Source: Flaviflexus huanghaiensis (GTDB lineage: Bacteria; Actinomycetota; Actinomycetes; Actinomycetales; Actinomycetaceae). Taken from it: 64,000 bases of DNA. Positions 1-9,874 of the stretch are shown piece after piece. Both the position numbers and the translations under genes were made by a program. How positions within the stretch are numbered: the stretch's first letter is position 1; each line of letters starts with the position of its first letter. The notes under the pieces were generated by a model, which was not told the origin of the DNA, made no database searches, and worked only from the letters and a program-made list of their open reading frames with translations. The stretch is taken from the NCBI RefSeq assembly GCF_014118685.1, contig NZ_JACFAK010000002.1, positions 186,001-250,000 of the forward strand. The letters are read 5' to 3'.

Positions 1-298
1 ATCCGCAGAAGGTCGGAAGGCGGGAGCTCCTGATCTTCTCGTGTGGTACATGACCGAGAAGCTTCGCGAATCGGGTGTCACAAGCTTTGATCTCATGGGC
101 GTCGACTCCGAGCGTGCACCTCAGCTGGCGGGCGTGCGCGGCTTCAAAACGAAGTTCTCAGAAGAGATCGCCGAGGTCCCCGGCGCTTGGGATCTGCCGC
201 TTCGACCGGTCATGTACCAGGGACTCACTCTCGCGCTCAAGGCGAAGAGGGCGGCCATGTCACAGATGAAGAAGCTCCGGAGCAGGTCCGACACGTGA
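1..298 (+). CDS. FemAB-like peptidoglycan bridge transferase (3' end only)
   Basis: The reading frame is open from the left edge (from base 2) to the TGA at 296-298, so only about 98 C-terminal residues are visible and the start lies outside the window. The segment PDLLVWYMTEKLRESG, then FDLMGV, FKTKFSEE and WDLPLRP, resembles the C-terminal GNAT-like half of FemA/FemB/FemX aminoacyltransferases. Those enzymes add amino acids from aminoacyl-tRNA to the lipid II stem peptide in the cytoplasm. A basic tail (KAKRAAMSQMKKLRSRS) follows. The identification rests on a short segment, so the specific amino acid transferred and the family branch are unknown. Confidence 0.6.
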   Translation, partial: SAEGRKAGAPDLLVWYMTEKLRESGVTSFDLMGVDSERAPQLAGVRGFKTKFSEEIAEVPGAWDLPLRPVMYQGLTLALKAKRAAMSQMKKLRSRSDT

Positions 299-311
299 GA
301 ATCCGAACCGA

Positions 312-344
312 GCCCCGGCGGGTACTGCGAACTTGCGCCGGGGC
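312..344 (+). terminator. Hairpin after the FemAB-like gene
   Basis: Arms gccccggcg (312-320) and cgccggggc (336-344) pair perfectly over 9 bp with a 15-nt loop, 14 nt after the stop codon of the upstream gene. No T-run follows, so it could be a weak terminator or an mRNA 3' stabiliser. The rest of 299-491 shows nothing recognisable. Confidence 0.4.
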
Positions 345-491
345 GATACAGCGGGGCCGAAAAGATCGTGCGACACCTCGTCAGAGGAGCCCGCGAAACT
401 GGCGCGGCCTCCTTGTGTCGACGGGCTGCTCACCCGCAAGAGAATTCAGCCATGCGGCTGGTCGATGATGGTCGGTGCGGGGTGAAGGCTG

Positions 492-1772
492 ATGGCGCTA
501 CGCGCTCTCTTCGCTGACACGCGTCCTCTGCGCAATCCGCACTTTCGCAGGCTGTGGTCAGCGAACATTATCACGGTCATCGGCGCTCAGATGACACTCG
601 TTGCGGTTCCCGCCCAGCTCTACTCGCTGACCGGTAGTTCTGCCTACGTCGGCCTCTCCGGCATCTTCGGTCTTGTCCCGCTCCTCATTTTCGGCCTGTG
701 GGGTGGGGCGTTGGCTGACGCCCTGGATCGCAGGCGCCTCCTCATCGTCACCGTCATCGGCATCGTCTTGACCTCGGCGCTGTTCTTCGTGTGGACCGCG
801 CTCGGCAACACGAACGTCTGGCTCATCCTCCTCACGTTCTCGGCCCAGCAAGCATTCTTTGCCGCCAATCAGCCGGCCCGTATCTCGATCCTTCCGCAGC
901 TCTTACCGAACCGTCAGATACCGGCGGCGACTGCGCTCAACATGACGGTCATATCAGCGGGCGGCATTGCCGGGCCTCTCATCGGCGGTGCCCTCATCCC
1001 CGTGCTTGGCTTCCAGTGGCTCTACTTCGCCGACATCGTTCTTCTCATGCCGACTCTGCTCGCCGTCATCGGCCTACCGAGTCTCGTTCCCGCCGGCTAC
1101 GAGGAGAAGAAGCGGGCGCCGGGATGGCGGTCGGTTGTCGAAGGCCTCGGGTATCTCATGGGCCACAAAATCCTTCTCATGAGCTTCGTCGTCGACCTCA
1201 TCGCCATGATCTTTGGGATGCCGCGTGCCCTGTTCCCACAGATCGCCCACGAATCCTTTGGGTCAAGCATGAGCGGCGGGCTCGCGTTCGGCATCCTCTA
1301 TGCCGCGATCCCGCTCGGCTCAGCCCTCGGTGGCATCTTCTCAGGCTGGGTCTCCGGCATCAGACGCCACGGTCTTGCCGTCATCCTCTGCATCGTCGCC
1401 TGGGGCTTATCAATGACCGGCTTCGGCATCGCAGTCTTTTTCGCGACCGGCGCCCCCGATCACTGGCTGTGGATCGGCGCGTTCTTCCTCGTGCTCGGAG
1501 GTGCGGCCGACATTGCGTCAGCAGCCTTCCGGCAGGCCATGCTGCTTACAGCAGCGAGCGACGAGGTACGTGGCAGACTCCAGGGCGTGTTCTTCGTCGT
1601 TGTCTCCGGCGGTCCCCGGATTGCCGATGTTGCCCATGGCGCGGCCGCGATCTATGTCGGAACCGCGCTTGCGACGGGCGGCGGCGGAGTCCTCGTCGTC
1701 CTGCTCGTCCTTCTCTGTGCGCTCCTCGTCCCCGCTTTCACCCGGTACCGGGTTGAGCCGAGCATCGACTGA
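492..1772 (+). CDS. MFS exporter (DHA3/EntS-like)
   Basis: A 426-residue integral membrane protein with about 12 hydrophobic segments. The N-terminus (PLRNPHFRRLWSANIITVIG) and the loop after the second helix (GALADALDRRRLL, an MFS motif-A variant) are typical of the DHA3 branch, which includes the enterobactin exporter EntS and macrolide exporters. It is expected to move a small molecule outward using the proton gradient; the substrate cannot be read from the sequence. The ATG at 492 follows a purine-rich ggtgaagg. The gene stands alone and converges on the trehalose operon, with a shared hairpin between them. Confidence 0.8.
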   Translation: MALRALFADTRPLRNPHFRRLWSANIITVIGAQMTLVAVPAQLYSLTGSSAYVGLSGIFGLVPLLIFGLWGGALADALDRRRLLIVTVIGIVLTSALFFVWTALGNTNVWLILLTFSAQQAFFAANQPARISILPQLLPNRQIPAATALNMTVISAGGIAGPLIGGALIPVLGFQWLYFADIVLLMPTLLAVIGLPSLVPAGYEEKKRAPGWRSVVEGLGYLMGHKILLMSFVVDLIAMIFGMPRALFPQIAHESFGSSMSGGLAFGILYAAIPLGSALGGIFSGWVSGIRRHGLAVILCIVAWGLSMTGFGIAVFFATGAPDHWLWIGAFFLVLGGAADIASAAFRQAMLLTAASDEVRGRLQGVFFVVVSGGPRIADVAHGAAAIYVGTALATGGGGVLVVLLVLLCALLVPAFTRYRVEPSID

Positions 1773-1817
1773 ACGCTGTCCTCAACTGCACGCGGCGTGA
1801 CGAGTGTGGGTAGGCAA

Positions 1818-1847
1818 AGGGCCGGTCAGCTGTTGCCGACCGGCCCT
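1818..1847. terminator. Bidirectional terminator between MFS gene and treZ
   Basis: AGGGCCGGTC (1818-1827) and GACCGGCCCT (1838-1847) form a perfect 10-bp stem with a 10-nt loop, between two convergent genes. The stem is symmetric, so it can serve both strands; T-runs are short. Confidence 0.7.
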
Positions 1848-1860
1848 CAACAACCGTCCG

Positions 1861-3579
1861 CTATTTCATGACGGCGATGGACTGCGGCTCGAGCGTCATT
1901 GTCTGGTCTTGAGTGACACTGCCGCGGGTCAGAAGAACCTCGCTTGCCGGAACCGTCAGCTGCTCGTCGGAGATGTTGATGACGAGCCGTGCCGTGTCCC
2001 TGTGGAGGATAATCTGCCCTGGTGCGGGCCGCTCCAGGCGAGTCGAAAGCCGATCGGGTGATGCGAAGGCGGGCTCTTCCTTGCGGATGCGAATGAGGTG
2101 TTTGACGAACTCGAGAATATTGCCGTTCTCAGCCAATTCGTCCCAGTCGAGCTTTGATCCTTCGAAAGTCTCGATCGCCTGCGGGTCAGGCACCTCGAAA
2201 TCCGGGCCGTAGATCTCTTCCCAGCCATGGGCGCCGAACTCGGAAAGCCGGCCTTTCGAGACGAGCGGACCGAGCTCATCATTGTGGTCGGTGAAGAACG
2301 CGAACCTCGACTTCGTATTCCACTCTTGGCCCTGGAACAGCATCGGGGTGAAGGGGGAGAGGAGAACGAGCGCGAGCGAAGCGAGTGACTCAACCTCGGT
2401 GAGGTGCTCCGAGGGCCTGTCACCCTGGGCTCGATTGCCAACCTGATCGTGGTTCTGGTCGTAGACGACGAATGCATGCCCGTCGATCGAGTCCGGAACT
2501 GGGTGGCCCCACGACGTGTCTCTAAAAGTTGAGATCGAACCGTCGTGATAAAAAGCGCCACGGAACACCTTCGACAATGCCTGGTCGTCGCCGAAGTCGA
2601 CGTAGTAACCGTGAGTCTCATCTGTGAAGTAGGCGTGGAGAGCATGGTGGACATCGTCCGCCCACTGCATGTCCATGCCCCAACCGTCCTGCTCGGTCGG
2701 GGAGATAACGGTCGGGTCGTTGAGGTCCGATTCTGCTATGAGGGTGAGCGGGCGACCGAGTTCGCCGGACAGTGCCCGGGTAGCGTCAGCCAGTTCGGCA
2801 AGGACATGAACGGGGGAGTCGTCGATCATCGCGTGAATCGCATCAAGCCGAAGCGCATCGATGTGGAAATCCTCGAACCAACGCAGCGCTGAGGAGAGGA
2901 TGTGTTCGCGGACCCCCTCGCTACCCTCGTCGTCAAGGTTGATGGCGGTACCCCACGGCGTCTCATGCTTGTCCGTGAAGTAGGGGGCGAACTGGTCAAG
3001 ATAGTTTCCGTCCGGGCCTAGATGGTTGTAGACGACATCGAGACAGACGCCGAGTCCGCGGCGATGACAGGCGTCAACGAACTGCGCAAGGCCGAGCGGG
3101 CCGCCATAGGAGTCATGAACGGCTGTCCAACTCACTCCGTCATAGCCCCAGCCGCGTTCACCCGGGAAGGGTGCGACCGGCATGAGCTCGACCATGTCGA
3201 CCCCGACTTCGACGAGATGGTCGAGCCGGTCGATAGCGGATGCAAACGTTCCCTCGGAGGTGAAGGTCCCCACGTGCATCTCGTACAGGACAGCGCCCCG
3301 GCCGTCGACGCCATCGAAGTCGCTGTCGGTCCATTCAATCGTCGAGGTGTCGAAGACCCGGGAGGGACCGTGGACCCCCCACGGCTGTTCGGCGCTCCTC
3401 GGATCCGGCAGGAGCGGGCCACCGTCGATCGAGAAGCCGTACGCTGTGCCGTGAGGTAGGACGGGAATCTCCCAGTAATCCCCATTCCTCGAGAGCGGCC
3501 TTCTCTTCATGTCATCGCCCGGCTCCCATTCGGGGCCGCCAATAAGGATGTCGAGTGTCGTCGGTTTAGGTGCCCACAT
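1861..3579 (-). CDS. treZ: Malto-oligosyltrehalose trehalohydrolase
   Basis: A 572-residue GH13 enzyme that releases free trehalose from maltooligosyl-trehalose, the last step of the TreY/TreZ pathway. An N-terminal domain (about 1-90) precedes the barrel, which starts near YEMHVGTF. The GH13 catalytic residues are visible: nucleophile D246 in LRLDAIHAM, acid/base E283 in LIAESDLN and D378 in DQNHDQVGNR. It begins one base after the treY stop, so the two are translationally coupled in the glgX-treY-treZ operon. Length and motif order are normal for TreZ. Confidence 0.95.
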   Translation of the reverse strand: MWAPKPTTLDILIGGPEWEPGDDMKRRPLSRNGDYWEIPVLPHGTAYGFSIDGGPLLPDPRSAEQPWGVHGPSRVFDTSTIEWTDSDFDGVDGRGAVLYEMHVGTFTSEGTFASAIDRLDHLVEVGVDMVELMPVAPFPGERGWGYDGVSWTAVHDSYGGPLGLAQFVDACHRRGLGVCLDVVYNHLGPDGNYLDQFAPYFTDKHETPWGTAINLDDEGSEGVREHILSSALRWFEDFHIDALRLDAIHAMIDDSPVHVLAELADATRALSGELGRPLTLIAESDLNDPTVISPTEQDGWGMDMQWADDVHHALHAYFTDETHGYYVDFGDDQALSKVFRGAFYHDGSISTFRDTSWGHPVPDSIDGHAFVVYDQNHDQVGNRAQGDRPSEHLTEVESLASLALVLLSPFTPMLFQGQEWNTKSRFAFFTDHNDELGPLVSKGRLSEFGAHGWEEIYGPDFEVPDPQAIETFEGSKLDWDELAENGNILEFVKHLIRIRKEEPAFASPDRLSTRLERPAPGQIILHRDTARLVINISDEQLTVPASEVLLTRGSVTQDQTMTLEPQSIAVMK

Positions 3580-3580
3580 G

Positions 3581-6088
3581 TCAGTCTTCCCTCCTGAGGA
3601 TGGCTACGGGCATGGAGCTCAGCAGATCGGCCAGGGCGATGCTGCCTGCTTCGTAGGAATTTCCAGTGAGAATATCGGTCCACGTTCCGTCCGGAACGAC
3701 AACCGTATGGTCGCCGAATCCTGTCTGAGCGAGTTCGGCGTGGAGACGTTCGGTGATGACAGCGACTCGCGCCTCATCGCCGACGGTGCGAGCAAATGCG
3801 AAGGCGTGCCCTGTCGTGACCGGCAGGGGTTTGTAGCCGCCGCCGACGAACACGTCGGGGATGTCTCTGCGCAAGCGCAGGATCCGCGACACGAGCCAGA
3901 GCTTCTCTTCGTCAAGGGTCGGATGAGAACCAAGACCGTGCTCGTCGAGTTTCTCGAGCATGGGAATGATGTCGCCGTAATGAACGGGCCGCCGGTTGTC
4001 CGGGTCGACGAGCGAGTTCTGTGTGATCTCCTCGCCTTGGTAATTGTCTGCAACGCCAAGAATCGTTAGCTGGATCGCCTTGATGGCGAGGAGAACAGAG
4101 CGAACCGCGGGAGCGGTGTACTCGTAGAACTCCGTCATCTTCTCGCCAATTTTCGGGTCGGTGATGAGGTAACGGGCGAACATGAAGAGTGCGTTCTCTG
4201 CGTCCTCATTCGGCTCCGTCCACGTCGTCCACGCCTTCTGTTCGCGCGAGGCCTTTTCGAGGTACTGGACGAGACGGTCGTGGCTGATAGGTCCCCGGTC
4301 TGTCCATGTTCCAAAGATTGTCTGCCACAGGAGATTCTCCGTGCGGCCGTCGAGGTTCGCGGGGTGCTGCTTCGCAGCGAGTTCTCGCACCTCCTCGAGG
4401 AGTGACCGCCAGGCGGGCGCGTACTGGGACAGAACGCTGATGCGGGCGCGGACGTCTTCGCCGCGCTTCGTGTCATGAGTTGTTCCCGCGGTCATCGTCA
4501 CCGGCCACGCCGGGAGGGTGCGTTGCACCCACGCATGCATCTGATCGGCAGAGTACGTGGGAGTGAACGCGTAGGAGCCAACCTCGCACGATGACAGCAG
4601 AAGCGTCCACCGGTAGAAGGCGGTGTCTTCAATGCCCTTCGCCATGACGGGACCGCACGCCTGCTGGAAGCGGATGATGAGCTCCGCGCGCTTCTTCTCG
4701 TGGGTGCGTCCAGCAGAGCCGATCTCGGCGCCGAGAAGCAGCTCGACGACAATATCGAGAGTCTCGTGCCGATCCTCGACCAAGCGCTTCTTCGCCCGTT
4801 CGGCGGCCTCCCGCAAAGCACGTTCGGCCTGCGGGTTTGGTCGCTCCCCGGGAACGACGTAGGCCCGGTACCTGTCCATCTCCAAGATGAGTGCAACAAC
4901 CGATTCGCGCAGTGAGCGGAACGTGTGGTCCCGCAGTCGCACGTCGGAGCGGCACAGGGCTGAGAGGATCTCTGCGAGGCGGTCGATTTCGGCGAAGAGC
5001 GACTCCGTGATGATCTGCTGCTTGCCCTCCGTGATGATGGCGGGAAGGTCGCCAGCCGAATCACCGGCGATCTCCTCCATGATCGTGCCGAGCGTGATGA
5101 TCCCATTCGGGTCCGTCTGGAGGGCCTGGATGCGCCAAGCCGAGTCGTAGCCGGTCGTACCGGCGACGGGCCAGTCGTCAGGGAGCTCCTCATCGCCGTC
5201 GAGGATCTTCTCCGCGACAACCCAAGCTCCGCCCGTCGCCTCCGAGAGGTCGCGGAAGTAGCCTCGCGGATCAGCAAGCCCATCGGGATGATCGATGCGG
5301 AAGCCGTCGATGTAGCCCTTGTCGTAGAGCGTGAGGAGGCGGCTGTGGGTCTTTGCGAACACCTCGTCACGCTCGACACGGACGGCTGCGAGCGTATCGA
5401 CGTCGAAGAACCTCCTGTAGTTCAGCTCTTCGTTCGCGACCTTCCAGTAGGCGAGCCGGTAGAACTGGCGCTCAATAAGATCAGCGAGCGGTAGCGCCTC
5501 GGTTTGGTCCTTAACCGGGAAGATGTGGTCGTAATACGTGAGGACGTGCTGTTCGCCTTCGTCCTCGAAGCCGGGGACGACGCGCGTCTCGAGCGAGAGA
5601 GTCTCGTCGGCAAGAGCGGTGCCGATTCTCGTACCGAGGACCGGCATAAGAACCCCCTCACCGCCCTCTTCGATCTCAATGTCGAACCAGTCGACGTAGG
5701 GCGACTCGGGCCCATACTTGAGAACTGACCACAGCTCCTTGTTGAGATACAGGGGAGTGGGCACCGCCATGTGGTTCGGAACGACATCGACGATGACACC
5801 CATACCGAGCTTGTGCGCCTCGTCTGCCATGGAGCGAAACGCACGCTCCCCGCCGATTTCCGCTGAGATCGTCGAATGATCGACAACGTCGTAGCCGTGA
5901 GCCGAGCCAGGTACAGCTTGGAGGATGGGGGAACAATAGATGTCGGTGGCGCCGAGGTTGTGCAGGTATGGCAGCAGCTTCTTTGCCTGCGAAAACGTCA
6001 GGTCAGGTCCGAGCTGAAGGCGGTACGTCGACACGGGCTGGCGCCGACCTTCCCGCGGGGCGTGTGAATGTGCGTGGCGTTCAGGCAT
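3581..6088 (-). CDS. treY: Malto-oligosyltrehalose synthase
   Basis: An 835-residue GH13 enzyme that converts the reducing-end alpha-1,4 bond of a maltodextrin to the alpha-1,1 bond of trehalose. The N-terminal STYRLQLGPDLTF and GSAHGYDVVDHS are hallmarks of TreY. Catalytic residues are D266 (GFRIDHPDGLADP), E293 (VVAEKIL) and an Asp in TTHDTKRGEDVRARI. The start overlaps the end of glgX by 8 bp and treZ follows one base after the stop. The product is a cytoplasmic osmolyte and reserve sugar. Confidence 0.96.
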   Translation of the reverse strand: MPERHAHSHAPREGRRQPVSTYRLQLGPDLTFSQAKKLLPYLHNLGATDIYCSPILQAVPGSAHGYDVVDHSTISAEIGGERAFRSMADEAHKLGMGVIVDVVPNHMAVPTPLYLNKELWSVLKYGPESPYVDWFDIEIEEGGEGVLMPVLGTRIGTALADETLSLETRVVPGFEDEGEQHVLTYYDHIFPVKDQTEALPLADLIERQFYRLAYWKVANEELNYRRFFDVDTLAAVRVERDEVFAKTHSRLLTLYDKGYIDGFRIDHPDGLADPRGYFRDLSEATGGAWVVAEKILDGDEELPDDWPVAGTTGYDSAWRIQALQTDPNGIITLGTIMEEIAGDSAGDLPAIITEGKQQIITESLFAEIDRLAEILSALCRSDVRLRDHTFRSLRESVVALILEMDRYRAYVVPGERPNPQAERALREAAERAKKRLVEDRHETLDIVVELLLGAEIGSAGRTHEKKRAELIIRFQQACGPVMAKGIEDTAFYRWTLLLSSCEVGSYAFTPTYSADQMHAWVQRTLPAWPVTMTAGTTHDTKRGEDVRARISVLSQYAPAWRSLLEEVRELAAKQHPANLDGRTENLLWQTIFGTWTDRGPISHDRLVQYLEKASREQKAWTTWTEPNEDAENALFMFARYLITDPKIGEKMTEFYEYTAPAVRSVLLAIKAIQLTILGVADNYQGEEITQNSLVDPDNRRPVHYGDIIPMLEKLDEHGLGSHPTLDEEKLWLVSRILRLRRDIPDVFVGGGYKPLPVTTGHAFAFARTVGDEARVAVITERLHAELAQTGFGDHTVVVPDGTWTDILTGNSYEAGSIALADLLSSMPVAILRRED

Positions 6089-8312
6089 CTGTCTCCTCCA
6101 GGTGAGTCAACTTTGTGGCGGCGACGCCACTCTCGGACACGTCAGGTTCATCTTGTGCGTCTGTCTCAGCTTCCCGGCGGAGCTCAAGCTCCTCCTCCCG
6201 CTGCTCGGCGGGCCTCATGAGAATGACGATAGACCGGCTTGTCACGGTATAAGTTCCGCCAGCTTTACGTTCGCTCCCCTCCGTCTCGGGAGAGGCCGTG
6301 TTGAGCACTTCATGCCACGTGATTCCGTAGCTTTCATTCGGAAGGGTGAAGTCGATGTCTGACCCATCGGCGGAGATGAGAATGAGGAGATCATCGTCGA
6401 TAACCTTCTCACCGCGACGGTTGGGTTCCGTAATTGCGGCGCCGTTGAGGTAGATCATGACGGACTTCGCGTACGACGTGTTCCAATCCTCGTCGTGCAT
6501 CCGTTCACCAGACGGGGTCAGCCATTCGATCTCGCCGAGCTCGGACTCGCCGCCGTGCGTCGAGCCGCCAGCGAAGAAGCGGCGCTTGCGGAGGACGGGG
6601 TGGCTGTGGCGGAAGTTGACGATCTTTTGAGCAAAGTCGAGCAGTTCCTCCTGCTCCTCGCTCAGCTTCCAGTGGACCCAGGACAACTCGTTGTCCTGAC
6701 AGTACGTGTTGTTGTTACCGAGCTGGGTTCGGCCCACCTCGTCGCCGTGCGAGATCATCGGAACGCCCTGCGAAATGAGGAGAGTTGTGAGGAAGTTCTT
6801 GATCTGGCGAAGTCGCAGAGCAGTGACATCCGGATCATCCGTCGGTCCCTCGACTCCGCAGTTCCAAGACCTGTTATGCGACTCGCCGTCAGCGCCGCCT
6901 TCGCCGTTCTCCTCGTTGTGCTTTTCGTTGTAGCTAACGAGGTCCCTCATCGTGAAGCCATCGTGCGCGGTGACGAAGTTGATCGAGGCAACGGGCCGGC
7001 GGCCCGAATGCTCGTAGAGATCGGAGGATCCAGTGAGGCGCGATGCGAGCTCTGAAAGGACCGATGGCTCGCCGCGCCAGAAGTCGCGGACCGTGTCGCG
7101 GTATTGACCGTTCCACTCGGTCCACAGCGGAGGGAACCCGCCGACGTTGTAGCCACCTTCGCCGACATCCCACGGCTCGGCAATGAGCTTGACCTGCGAG
7201 ATGACGGGGTCTTGTTGGATGATGTCGAAGAATGCCGACAGGCGGTCGACCTCATGCAGTTCACGAGCCAGCGTTGAGGCCAGATCGAAGCGGAACCCGT
7301 CCACGCGCATTTCCGTCACCCAGTAGCGCAGCGAGTCCATGATGAGCTGAAGGGAGTGAGGAGATGACATATTCAGCGAGTTGCCGGTGCCCGTCGTATC
7401 GAAGTAGTGCGCCTCATCGCCAGGCACGAGACGATAGTAGGACGCGTTGTCGAGGCCGCGGAACGACAGAGTCGGGCCCATGTGGTTGCCCTCGGCCGTG
7501 TGGTTGTAGACAACGTCGAGGATGACCTCGATGCCGGCCTCGTGGAAAGCCTTGACCATGGCCTTGAACTCGTCCACCTGTTCACCACGGGTGCCGTAGG
7601 ATGCGTACGTGTTTTGTGGGGCGAAGTAGCCGATCGTGTTATAACCCCAGTAGTTCGACAGGCCTTTTTCCTGAAGGTACGTGTCATTAACAAACTGATG
7701 GACCGGCATGAGCTCAATCGCAGTCACGCCGAGGTCGTTGAGGTGCGCGATGATCGAGGGATGGGCGAGCCCTGAGTAGGTTCCCTTCATCTCGTCCGGG
7801 ACGTCCGGGTGCAGCATCGTCATTCCCTTGACGTGCGCTTCATAGATCACCGAGTTGTGGTAGTCGTGACCCGGCGGGCGGTCGTGGCCCCAATCGAAGA
7901 ACGGGTTGACGACAACGGACACCATCGTGTGGCCGAGCGAATCCTCCTCATGGCGTTGAGTCGGGTCATCGAACGAGTAGGAGAACACGGCCGGTGAGTT
8001 CTCAACATGACCATCGATCGCCTTCGCGTAAGGGTCGAGAAGAAGCTTCGACGGGTCGCAGCGGTGACCATTGGGTGGATCGTAAGGCCCGTGGACGCGG
8101 TAACCATAGAGCTGTCCGGGACGCACGCCGGGGATGTAGCAATGCCAAACAAAAGCGTCGACTTCAGTCAGCTCGATTCGTTCTTCGTTCTTGTCATCAT
8201 CGAGCAGGCAGAGTTCCACCCGTTCCGCGACAGACGAGAAAACAGCGAAATTAGTGCCCGAGCCATCGTATGTGGCGCCGAGCGGATAGGGTTTTCCAGG
8301 CCATTTTTCCAT
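6081..8312 (-). CDS. glgX: Glycogen debranching enzyme GlgX/TreX
   Basis: A 743-residue GH13 isoamylase-type enzyme that cleaves alpha-1,6 branches of glycogen, giving linear chains for TreY. The N-terminal CBM48-like region ([20 protein letters not shown]) is followed by the barrel with nucleophile D343 (DGFRFDLAS), acid/base E379 (LIAEPWDVG) and the [12 protein letters not shown] motif. It is the first gene of the trehalose operon; the ATG at 8312 follows an aaagg ribosome site. An acidic 40-residue tail rich in E/D and R closes the protein. The 8313-8598 stretch upstream has no gene and should hold the operon promoter. Confidence 0.95.
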   Translation of the reverse strand: MEKWPGKPYPLGATYDGSGTNFAVFSSVAERVELCLLDDDKNEERIELTEVDAFVWHCYIPGVRPGQLYGYRVHGPYDPPNGHRCDPSKLLLDPYAKAIDGHVENSPAVFSYSFDDPTQRHEEDSLGHTMVSVVVNPFFDWGHDRPPGHDYHNSVIYEAHVKGMTMLHPDVPDEMKGTYSGLAHPSIIAHLNDLGVTAIELMPVHQFVNDTYLQEKGLSNYWGYNTIGYFAPQNTYASYGTRGEQVDEFKAMVKAFHEAGIEVILDVVYNHTAEGNHMGPTLSFRGLDNASYYRLVPGDEAHYFDTTGTGNSLNMSSPHSLQLIMDSLRYWVTEMRVDGFRFDLASTLARELHEVDRLSAFFDIIQQDPVISQVKLIAEPWDVGEGGYNVGGFPPLWTEWNGQYRDTVRDFWRGEPSVLSELASRLTGSSDLYEHSGRRPVASINFVTAHDGFTMRDLVSYNEKHNEENGEGGADGESHNRSWNCGVEGPTDDPDVTALRLRQIKNFLTTLLISQGVPMISHGDEVGRTQLGNNNTYCQDNELSWVHWKLSEEQEELLDFAQKIVNFRHSHPVLRKRRFFAGGSTHGGESELGEIEWLTPSGERMHDEDWNTSYAKSVMIYLNGAAITEPNRRGEKVIDDDLLILISADGSDIDFTLPNESYGITWHEVLNTASPETEGSERKAGGTYTVTSRSIVILMRPAEQREEELELRREAETDAQDEPDVSESGVAATKLTHLEETDA

Positions 8313-8377
8313 GCCTTTAGGATGTCATGAACTGGCACGACCCGCCGACTTCTTGAGTTCTAGGCGAAGTCAGCACG

Positions 8378-8391
8378 AGGACTTTGGCCCT
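8378..8391 (-). promoter_or_regulatory. Possible DosR/DevR-like box upstream of glgX
   Basis: AGGACTTTGGCCCT lies 66 bp upstream of glgX. It resembles the half-site layout GGGACT-WW-AGTCCC of actinobacterial DosR boxes in the left half (5 of 6), but poorly in the right half (3 of 6). It is recorded because a better match occurs upstream of the molybdoenzyme gene. It may be chance. Confidence 0.2.
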
Positions 8392-8598
8392 AGACCGCCG
8401 ATGATAGTCGTCTCAGCGGGTGGCGCGGCCGCCCTGCCGCAACCACTGACGCCCGCACCCGTGCCGCAATCCGCTTCGTCTGGGCGTCCGCGTCACCCGA
8501 GTGCAACGTTAGTAAACGCGAGTGACCTTGGGGATAGTTTTACGGACGCGGCCTCAGAGCGCGCGTCGGGAGGCGAGCTAGCTGCCCGCCTCATGCGT

Positions 8599-8910
8599 TT
8601 ATGCGGCGATATCCTGACTATCGACCGCCACGGCGAGTGTCTTCTTCGACGGCTGCCGGTAGTAGAGGATGACAGCGATCATGGCGATGCCAACGAGAGT
8701 CGACACGGTGTTGGCGATGATGAGGGGGAGCGCCCCCGAGACGATGCCGTAAGAGAACCACAGGCCGTATCCGATGACGAGGATGATCATCCACGACAGC
8801 GAGACGTTGGAGGAATCCCGAGTACGGAGCATGAGTCGAATCTGCAGGAGCGGCGCAAGCGCCATGATCAGTCCCCACACGGTGGTGGCCACAGCGAGAA
8901 ATGATGACAA
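8599..8910 (-). CDS. SemiSWEET/PQ-loop-like small transporter
   Basis: A protein of about 103 residues with three hydrophobic helices, the size of a SemiSWEET half-transporter that dimerises to move sugars. The motif APLLQIRLMLRTRDSSNVSLSW matches the PQ-loop signature (P-L-Q in place of P-Q). The frame is open upstream to a GTG at 8964, but a strong GAGGAG site lies 6 nt before a TTG at 8910. That gives a start immediately before the first membrane helix, so TTG is preferred. The neighbouring trehalose operon makes a sugar substrate plausible, but nothing in the sequence specifies one. Confidence 0.7.
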   Translation of the reverse strand: MSSFLAVATTVWGLIMALAPLLQIRLMLRTRDSSNVSLSWMIILVIGYGLWFSYGIVSGALPLIIANTVSTLVGIAMIAVILYYRQPSKKTLAVAVDSQDIAA

Positions 8911-9056
8911 AAAGAACTCCTCAAAATGTTGAACGGCTGTGGAGCATTGCTCGCCAGCCCACACCTATTCTAAGTGCTCACTGGCCAACGTGGCTGGTGT
9001 ATCTCCCCACACGTGGCGAACTCGTAGTCCGCGGTGTGCAGTTGACGATCAAGTGT

Positions 9057-9094
9057 GAGATGGCAGGCATACCGGTCGGTGCGCCTGCCATCTC
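9057..9094 (-). terminator. Hairpin terminator after the TelA-pair operon
   Basis: GAGATGGCAGGC (9057-9068) pairs perfectly with GCCTGCCATCTC (9083-9094), a 12-bp stem starting 4 nt past the stop codon of the gene at 9099. There is no T-run. Confidence 0.55.
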
Positions 9095-9098
9095 GTGA

Positions 9099-9869
9099 CT
9101 ACTCGACGCCGAAGTCGAACTCTTCCTGCTTGTGGCCGAACCGTTCCCGGAGGAAGTTCCCGCTGCTCGTCAGCTTTGCTGATGATGCGCTGTGCCGGGT
9201 GGCATGAAGCGTCTCCGCCTGGCTATGGAGTAGCCGTACCTGTTCGGCAAACTCTTCGTTTGGCGTCTTGCCGTTGGGCTGGGGAGTATCGACCATGTCG
9301 GCTGGAATGGCGAGGTACCCCTTGAGGACTGTCGGTAGATAGTCGGTCGTGAGTGCTTCCAGCTCGTATTCGAATTGAGCATTGCGTGACGGGTGCACTC
9401 GTTCGGCGTCAATGATCGCGTCGAGGGTGTGGCAGCACTCGAGAATCGCCACATAGGAGTCGGACGGAAGTTGGTGCTTGTTCGCCTTGGCGTGGGCGGA
9501 TGCCCAGTTGATCGCCGCCGAAAGCGTCGTTACTGCGGACTGAACTGGGACCGGGCGCTCAGGAAGCTGAGTTGGTGCTGGCTGCGACTGGACTTGCGGT
9601 TTGGTGCGAGAAGGCGTGGGCTTCTTGGGATCATCAAGCCACAGATCACGGCGCCAGAATGCACGGCCGCCAGACAGCGCCATCGCAGCGAGGAAAACGA
9701 ACGGATTGGGACCCGCCACCGCAACGATGAATATCGTTGCGTAGACAGCTCCCTCAAGCGTGATCTTCTTGTCTTTTGCGCCGATCCCAACCACGAGAAG
9801 CAGGAATGCGATAAACGGGAAAAACAAGACGACAAGTGCGATCTTGAAGGCGTTCTTCACGCGGTACAT
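9099..9869 (-). CDS. Membrane protein paired with TelA (XpaC-like?)
   Basis: A 256-residue protein with two N-terminal hydrophobic segments (about residues 8-30 and 40-67). A Pro/Thr/Gln-rich linker (about 78-110) and a soluble helical C-terminal domain follow. I do not recognise it by motif. Its position 5 bp downstream of telA, and its layout, match the XpaC-like proteins that often accompany TelA in Gram-positive bacteria. That resemblance comes from context rather than sequence. It is probably co-transcribed with telA. Confidence 0.6.
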   Translation of the reverse strand: MYRVKNAFKIALVVLFFPFIAFLLLVVGIGAKDKKITLEGAVYATIFIVAVAGPNPFVFLAAMALSGGRAFWRRDLWLDDPKKPTPSRTKPQVQSQPAPTQLPERPVPVQSAVTTLSAAINWASAHAKANKHQLPSDSYVAILECCHTLDAIIDAERVHPSRNAQFEYELEALTTDYLPTVLKGYLAIPADMVDTPQPNGKTPNEEFAEQVRLLHSQAETLHATRHSASSAKLTSSGNFLRERFGHKQEEFDFGVE

Positions 9870-9874
9870 GGATA

